11,841 nt of DNA from DATELY01 sp040513115 (GTDB taxonomy: Bacteria > Pseudomonadota > Gammaproteobacteria > Steroidobacterales > Steroidobacteraceae), in contig JBEVDW010000206.1 in NCBI GenBank assembly GCA_040513115.1, positions 1-11,841 of the forward strand, read 5' to 3'. Both the position numbers and the translations under genes were made by a program. Under the pieces are notes generated by a model. That model saw nothing but the letters and a program-made list of their open reading frames with translations, searched no databases and had not been told where the DNA came from. This document shows positions 7,977 through 11,841 of this stretch, piece by piece (the stretch's first letter is position 1; every line of letters begins with the position of its first letter).

Positions 7977-9224
7977 TCACTGTGCGCGCGGATGGAAGCG
8001 GACATTGAGCTGGTACAAGCCGCGAAACACGATCTGTGGCTGGAATTCCAGGACATCGTCCAGGACTTCGGCACGATCGAAGCGCTGCACGAGCGCGCTG
8101 AAGAACTCAGTCAGCTGCATCTTCGCCAGCAGGTGCCCGACGCAGTGATGTAAACCCGGTGCGAACGTCAGATCGCGCGTGTTGTCCTGACCGAAATGCA
8201 GTTCATTCGGATGCGAATACACGCGCGGGTCGCGATTGCCGGCGGCCTGCATCAAGAACACGATGTCGCCGCGCTTGATTAGCTTGTCGTGCCACTGGAA
8301 GTCCTGTGTGGAGACTCGCGCTTGCGCTGCAGACATCGCGGAAATGCGCATGAGCTCATTCACGCTTTCCAGCATCCGCTCCGGATGAGCGCGCATGTGA
8401 TTCCAGGCGCCCGGCTTGCGATGCAGAGCCAGCACGCCCAATGTCATGGAGTTGTGCGTGGTGTCGTGTCCTGCAACGAGCAACAGTGACAACGCAGCGA
8501 CCATTTCATCCAGCGACAGGGATTCGCCTTCCTCGGTCGCGTGCAACAGCTCGGTGATGAGGTCTTCCCGTGGCTCGCGGCGGCGCTCCTCGATGGCCTT
8601 GATGAACACCTCGTTCATCTCGACCATCGCTCGTTCGGCGAGCTCCAGCCATTCAGGTTGAGGCCGGGCAGAGGACAACCCGGCTTGGAACGAATTGGCC
8701 CATCCCTTCAGATTCGGGATGTACTCCTCGGAGAGTCCCATCAAGCGCAGGATCACGGCACCAGGCAGCTGACGCGCGATGCCTTCGACGAACTCGAGCT
8801 CACGTTGTTGCTCGGCATGCTGCATGAGGTATTCGACACGTTGGCGCACATAAGGCCGCACGGACTCGACGACCTTTTTGTTGAAGGCCTTGACCATTAG
8901 CTTGCGTTGTCGTGTGTGCGCCGGTGGATCGATCGACACGATCCACTGAGGCACGTACTTCACGAGATTGGGAATGCGTTGCGGCCACTCGGCCGGTGGA
9001 ATCGCCTGCAGTTGCAGCGATGGCAAGCGCTGATTCGACAGCGGCAGCTGGCCGCTGAAGCCACGCATCACATCGGCGTGCCGCGTGATCAACCAGGCAT
9101 GACTCGCTTCACTCCAGTGAATCGGATCGAGCTCTCGCAGCTTGTCCAGCTCCGGGAGAATCGCGTCCCCCAGTGCGGCGGTCTGCATCAGATCGAGATC
9201 GACGTTCTTAGCGACGGCTGACAT
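7977..9224 (-). CDS. Cytochrome P450 (soluble bacterial type)
   Basis: This is a 415-residue soluble cytochrome P450 without a membrane anchor, the usual size for bacterial class I enzymes fed by a ferredoxin and ferredoxin reductase. Neither partner is in the window. Seen motifs are the I-helix oxygen-activation site AGHDTT (A251-T256), the K-helix ExxR (E290-R293), and the heme loop FAPGLHHCVG with the thiolate ligand C361. The heme loop has Ala-Pro where many relatives have Gly-x, a tolerated variation. The substrate is unknown; hydroxylation of a hydrophobic compound is likely. The ATG giving MSAVAKN is preferred. A longer reading adding 79 residues would run into the LysR gene and has no P450 features. 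A weak purine-rich GTGAGC lies upstream. It is the first gene of the unit with the dehydrogenase and phosphotransferase. Confidence 0.93.
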   Translation of the reverse strand: MSAVAKNVDLDLMQTAALGDAILPELDKLRELDPIHWSEASHAWLITRHADVMRGFSGQLPLSNQRLPSLQLQAIPPAEWPQRIPNLVKYVPQWIVSIDPPAHTRQRKLMVKAFNKKVVESVRPYVRQRVEYLMQHAEQQRELEFVEGIARQLPGAVILRLMGLSEEYIPNLKGWANSFQAGLSSARPQPEWLELAERAMVEMNEVFIKAIEERRREPREDLITELLHATEEGESLSLDEMVAALSLLLVAGHDTTHNSMTLGVLALHRKPGAWNHMRAHPERMLESVNELMRISAMSAAQARVSTQDFQWHDKLIKRGDIVFLMQAAGNRDPRVYSHPNELHFGQDNTRDLTFAPGLHHCVGHLLAKMQLTEFFSALVQRFDRAEVLDDVLEFQPQIVFRGLYQLNVRFHPRAQ

Positions 9225-9328
9225 CGTAGTGTGCTCACAATCACGAGGTGCGAAGCGGTGGGCAGTGTAACGCCTGTTAAGTTCATTCACACGCAAGGCA
9301 TGACACGACGCGTTAGACTCTGCATGGT
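9225..9328 (-). promoter_or_regulatory. Intergenic region likely carrying the P450 promoter
   Basis: This 104-base gap separates the LysR stop from the P450 start and is the only place for a dedicated promoter of the P450 unit. It holds the short inverted repeat TAAC-GCCT-GTTA (9268-9279), 44-55 bases before the P450 ATG, a plausible operator position. I see no convincing -35/-10 pair and no clear terminator for the LysR gene, so read-through from LysR is possible. Confidence 0.35.
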
Positions 9329-10237
9329 TCAAGAAACCAATGACAGCGCAGGGCGCGGACGCGGTCGACGTGCCTGTTTGAGTACATAGTCGCGGAACGA
9401 CTGCACCTTGGGTGCGAGCCAGCGACCTTTGCGCCACGACAGACCGATCGTGCGCTGACATCGCGGCGAGTGGATCGGAATGCTGACGGCTTGAATCGGC
9501 GCCGCGACTTCACGTTGCGGGGCAAGCGTGACGCCGAAGCCGGCGCCCACCAATCCACGCAGCGTCGCGACTTCGTGTCCTTCGAGTTTGATCTGTGGCG
9601 TGAAACCGGCTTCGGCACACAGCTGTTCGAGCGTGCAGCGCAGGCCGTGACCGGACTTGAGCGCGACGAACGGTTCGTTCGCCAGCTCCGCGAGCTCGAT
9701 GCTCGTGCGCGTGGCCAATGGATGCCCCGGAGCGACGAGCGCGAGCAGCTCCTCGTCGAACAACGGTTCCCATGCGAGTGCAGTATCCGGAAATTGCGAG
9801 GAGACACAGAGATCCGTCTCTCCCGACAACAGCTGCTCGCGCAACTGCGGGCTGGGTCCTTCGAAGAACTTGAACTGCACCTTCGGCTCGAGCGCGCAAA
9901 AGCCTTTGACGAGCTCCGGCACCAAGCGAACACCGAATGTCGCGAAGTAACCGATCGACACGACCTTCAGCTGCGCGCTCTTTTGCTCCCGCAATTCACG
10001 CACACCATCTTCCAGTTCATTGCGAGCCCGCTCGACGCGCTGCAGCAGCAGTTTGCCCGCTGCGTTCAGTCGCACACCGCGGCCCACTCGATCGAACAGC
10101 TGCACACCCAGTTCTTCTTCGAGCTTCAAGATGCGCCGGCTCAATGCCGGTTGGGAGAGCTCCAGCTCTTCGGCAGCGCGGCCAAGGTGCTCATGGCGGG
10201 CGGCGATCAAGAAATACCGCAAAGGGTCGGACAACAT
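9329..10237 (-). CDS. LysR-type transcriptional regulator
   Basis: This 302-residue protein is a typical LysR-family regulator, binding DNA as a multimer and responding to a small inducer. The N-terminal winged helix-turn-helix spans about 5-65 (RAAEELELSQPALSRRI, then LEEELGVQLFDR and GVRLNAAG). A linker helix and a two-lobed effector-binding domain, about 90-290, follow. The start chosen is the ATG giving MLSDPLRYF, because TTGAGG lies eight bases upstream of it. An ATG at 10255 would add six residues but lacks a ribosome binding site. The gene sits between the P450 unit (same strand, downstream) and a divergent Rieske oxygenase, the usual layout when a LysR protein controls one or both neighbours and itself. 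The inducer is unknown. Confidence 0.92.
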   Translation of the reverse strand: MLSDPLRYFLIAARHEHLGRAAEELELSQPALSRRILKLEEELGVQLFDRVGRGVRLNAAGKLLLQRVERARNELEDGVRELREQKSAQLKVVSIGYFATFGVRLVPELVKGFCALEPKVQFKFFEGPSPQLREQLLSGETDLCVSSQFPDTALAWEPLFDEELLALVAPGHPLATRTSIELAELANEPFVALKSGHGLRCTLEQLCAEAGFTPQIKLEGHEVATLRGLVGAGFGVTLAPQREVAAPIQAVSIPIHSPRCQRTIGLSWRKGRWLAPKVQSFRDYVLKQARRPRPRPALSLVS

Positions 10238-10245
10238 ATGCTGTG

Positions 10246-10251
10246 CCTCAA
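10246..10251 (-). promoter_or_regulatory. Ribosome binding site deciding the LysR start
   Basis: TTGAGG on the minus strand ends eight bases before the ATG at 10237. It favours that start over the ATG at 10255, which has no purine-rich sequence upstream. Confidence 0.55.
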
Positions 10252-10253
10252 TC

Positions 10254-10268
10254 ATGCAGTAAGCGCAT
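10254..10268. promoter_or_regulatory. Candidate LysR box (T-N11-A inside a dyad)
   Basis: ATGC-N7-GCAT is a 15-base interrupted dyad containing the T-N11-A pattern recognised by LysR-type proteins. It extends outward to 10251-10271 with one mismatched pair. It begins 17 bases upstream of the LysR start and lies about 125 bases from the Rieske start, fitting autoregulation and divergent control. T-N11-A alone is common by chance; the position and dyad give it weight. Confidence 0.45.
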
Positions 10269-10359
10269 CATACGCTGACTTTCCATGCAGACGACGGTGG
10301 CCATCGATGTCCAGGAGGCATGCGCCCATGCAGTGGCCCGCATTGATGAGCACGGTGTG

Positions 10360-10380
10360 TCTCACTAGCCTTGAGTGAGA
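10360..10380. promoter_or_regulatory. Perfect inverted repeat just upstream of the Rieske gene
   Basis: TCTCACT (10360-10366) and AGTGAGA (10374-10380) are exact inverted copies separated by seven bases. The repeat ends four bases before the GGGGGAG ribosome binding site. It could be an operator or, if transcribed, a leader hairpin next to the ribosome binding site. No T-run follows, so it is not a terminator. Confidence 0.5.
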
Positions 10381-10393
10381 TCCTGGGGGAGCT

Positions 10394-11443
10394 ATGTTCA
10401 TCACCGATCATTGGTACGTCGCCACTTTCGCCGGCAGCGTGACGCACGCAAAGCCGCTGGCACGCACGATCTGCGGCAAGCCTGTCGTGATTTATCGCAC
10501 TGCTGCGGGCGCGGCGGTCGCCCTCGAGGATCGCTGCATACACCGCGGTGCGCCGCTGTCGTACGGCGGTGGCGAATGCGAGGGTGAGAACATTCGCTGT
10601 CCGTATCACGGCCTTGAATTCGGGCCGACAGGTCAGTGCGTAAAGATCCCAGGCCAGACGCAGATTCCCGCCGGCGCGCGAGTTCTACGGTACGAGCTGG
10701 TCGAGCGAGATGCGTTGCTATGGATCTGGAGCGGCGATCCGAGCAAGGCCGACCCCAGTTTGATTCCTCCGCATCCGCATCACGTCGACCCGAAATGGGC
10801 TTGGACTCCCATCTCGATCGAGATCGCGGCCGATTGGCAATTGCTCATCGACAACTTGCTGGATCTCACGCACCTGGGCTTCGTGCATCGTGAGACGATC
10901 GGCGGCGATCCCGACACGCACTCCAACGCGATCATGCGCACGACGCGGACCGAGCGCGGGGTGAAAGTGATTCGGTGGATGCCGAACAGCGCGCCGCCGC
11001 CGCACTATCGCAATGCTGGGCAGTTCACCGGGAACATCGATCGCTGGCAGGAAATCGACTTCGTGCCCGGACTCATCCGGTTATGGAGCGGTGGTATGGA
11101 TGTGGGCACCGGTGCGTACGAAGGCAAACGCGAGGGTGGCGTGCAGTTCATGGGATTGCATGCGATCACGCCGTCGACCGCGACCCGCTGCTACTACTAC
11201 TTCTCGCAATCGCGCAACTTCGGTCTCGGCAATGCGGCACTGGAAGAGAAGCTGCATCAGGGTGCGTTGGCGACGTTGCTAGAAGACAAAGCCATCATCG
11301 AGGCACAGCAGCAGCGGCGACTGGAAACGCCTGACCGGCCATTCATCGATATTCAATCCGACGCCGGTGGTCTGCAGGCCCGGCGCATCATTCGCCGCAT
11401 CATCGACGAGCAACTGCAGTCGCAAGTCCGCACGGCGACCTGA
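10394..11443 (+). CDS. Rieske non-heme iron oxygenase (VanA-type)
   Basis: This 349-residue protein is an oxygenase component in the size range of vanillate O-demethylase and related mono-oxygenases. It would use O2 and electrons from a separate reductase, absent here, to hydroxylate or O-demethylate a ring compound. The Rieske [2Fe-2S] ligands are C48, H50, C69 and H72, with 18 residues between H50 and C69, a little longer than the classic 16-17. The mononuclear iron site is NLLDLTHLGFVH, with H160 and H165 as ligands and D157 as bridge. D298 in LEDKAIIEAQQ fits the third iron ligand. The MFITDHWYVA opening is typical of the family and supports this ATG, although GGGGGAG lies only two bases away. 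It is divergent from the LysR gene and convergent with a second aldehyde dehydrogenase. The substrate is not predictable from sequence. Confidence 0.93.
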   Translation: MFITDHWYVATFAGSVTHAKPLARTICGKPVVIYRTAAGAAVALEDRCIHRGAPLSYGGGECEGENIRCPYHGLEFGPTGQCVKIPGQTQIPAGARVLRYELVERDALLWIWSGDPSKADPSLIPPHPHHVDPKWAWTPISIEIAADWQLLIDNLLDLTHLGFVHRETIGGDPDTHSNAIMRTTRTERGVKVIRWMPNSAPPPHYRNAGQFTGNIDRWQEIDFVPGLIRLWSGGMDVGTGAYEGKREGGVQFMGLHAITPSTATRCYYYFSQSRNFGLGNAALEEKLHQGALATLLEDKAIIEAQQQRRLETPDRPFIDIQSDAGGLQARRIIRRIIDEQLQSQVRTAT

Positions 11444-11448
11444 GCTCA
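11441..11448. repeat. Palindrome TGAGCTCA formed by two convergent stop codons
   Basis: The TGA of the Rieske gene (11441-11443) and the TGA of the convergent aldehyde dehydrogenase (11446-11448, minus) join through GC into a perfect eight-base palindrome. No stem-loop terminator is visible around it, so transcripts from both sides would overlap at their ends. Confidence 0.8.
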
Positions 11449-11841
11449 ATAGCCAATTGCGACGGTCTTGATCTCGGTATAGCTCTCGACGCCTTCGTGG
11501 CCGCCTTCGCGGCCGAGGCCGGATTGCTTGAAGCCGCCGAACGGCATCCCTTCGCTGCCCGCGCCACCGGCGCCATTGATGCTGACGCTCCCGGCTTTGA
11601 TCTTGCGGATCATGCGATGTGCAATGCCGAGATCGCGAGTCCATACGCGCGCGACCAGGCCGTAATCGGTGTCGTTCGCCATGGCGGTGATCTCATCCAG
11701 GCCATCGCGATCGTCGAATGCGCTCACGCACAACACCGGCCCGAAGATTTCATCGCGCATGACCGACATGTCGCCGCGCGTGTTTGCGAGCACGGTGGGT
11801 TGCACGAAGTAGCCGTCGCCGCCGAGGCGCTTGCCCCCGCA
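11446..11841 (-). CDS. Aldehyde dehydrogenase, C-terminal part (cut by window edge)
   Basis: The last 131 residues of an ALDH-superfamily protein are visible; the reading frame stays open to the window edge, so the N-terminus and catalytic cysteine are outside. Seen are GGDGYFVQPTV, MRDEIFGPVLCV, NDTDYGLVARVWTRD, the glycine-rich INGAGGAGSEGMPFGG and FKQSGLGREGGHEG, all diagnostic of the family's C-terminal third. It differs clearly from the complete dehydrogenase at 6450-7928 (for instance SEGMPFGGFKQSGLG against SMPFGGYKQSGWG), so the two are paralogues with probably different substrates. It converges on the Rieske gene with two bases between the stops. Confidence 0.93.
   Translation of the reverse strand, partial: CGGKRLGGDGYFVQPTVLANTRGDMSVMRDEIFGPVLCVSAFDDRDGLDEITAMANDTDYGLVARVWTRDLGIAHRMIRKIKAGSVSINGAGGAGSEGMPFGGFKQSGLGREGGHEGVESYTEIKTVAIGY

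Noticed and set aside
7230..8153. Open frame of 307 codons on the plus strand across the dehydrogenase/P450 junction
   Set aside because: It spans the opposite strand of two well-supported genes and has no recognisable domain.
9225..9461. 79-residue N-terminal extension of the P450
   Set aside because: It would overlap the LysR gene's 3' end and contains no P450 or signal features.
9470..10378. Open frame of 302 codons on the plus strand opposite LysR
   Set aside because: It mirrors the LysR gene almost exactly and shows no domain or ribosome binding site.

Overview
This is a GC-rich stretch with the density and codon style of an aerobic proteobacterial chromosome. A gammaproteobacterium of the Steroidobacter/Nevskiales kind is my best guess, but nothing in the window fixes the taxon. 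I see no rRNA, tRNA, CRISPR array, insertion sequence or phage gene. There are nine protein genes plus the C-terminal part of a tenth, cut by the right edge.

Left block (about 187-4341, plus strand). Three envelope genes lie in a row: a secreted PHP-fold/DUF3604-like putative metal-dependent hydrolase, a membrane-anchored parvulin-type peptidyl-prolyl isomerase, and a HupE/UreJ-family multi-pass membrane protein. The last two overlap by four bases. A good intrinsic terminator lies between the hydrolase and the isomerase, so the hydrolase may be made in excess or the rest may be attenuated. The role of the trio is unknown; a secreted metalloenzyme with its own folding helper and a possible metal permease is a reasonable inference.

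Middle (4343-4801, minus). A small, very basic, Ala/Lys/Arg-rich protein resembling bacterial histone H1-like proteins converges on the HupE gene with one base between the stops.

Right block (4966-11841). This is a catabolic cluster. On the minus strand, in order of transcription, come a cytochrome P450, an NAD(P)-dependent aldehyde dehydrogenase, and an aminoglycoside-phosphotransferase-fold protein of the kind linked to acyl-CoA metabolism, with an extra N-terminal helical domain. The dehydrogenase and the phosphotransferase share an ATGA overlap, and the unit ends at an intrinsic terminator (4901-4932). Upstream lies a LysR-type regulator (minus), divergent from a VanA-type Rieske oxygenase (plus). 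A second aldehyde dehydrogenase (minus, partial) converges on the Rieske gene, their stops forming the palindrome TGAGCTCA. Together the enzymes suggest oxidative attack on a hydrophobic or aromatic/terpenoid substrate: hydroxylation or O-demethylation, then aldehyde oxidation. No ferredoxin, reductase or CoA ligase is present here, so redox partners must lie elsewhere. The 156-bp LysR/Rieske intergenic region holds two inverted repeats that look like control sites.
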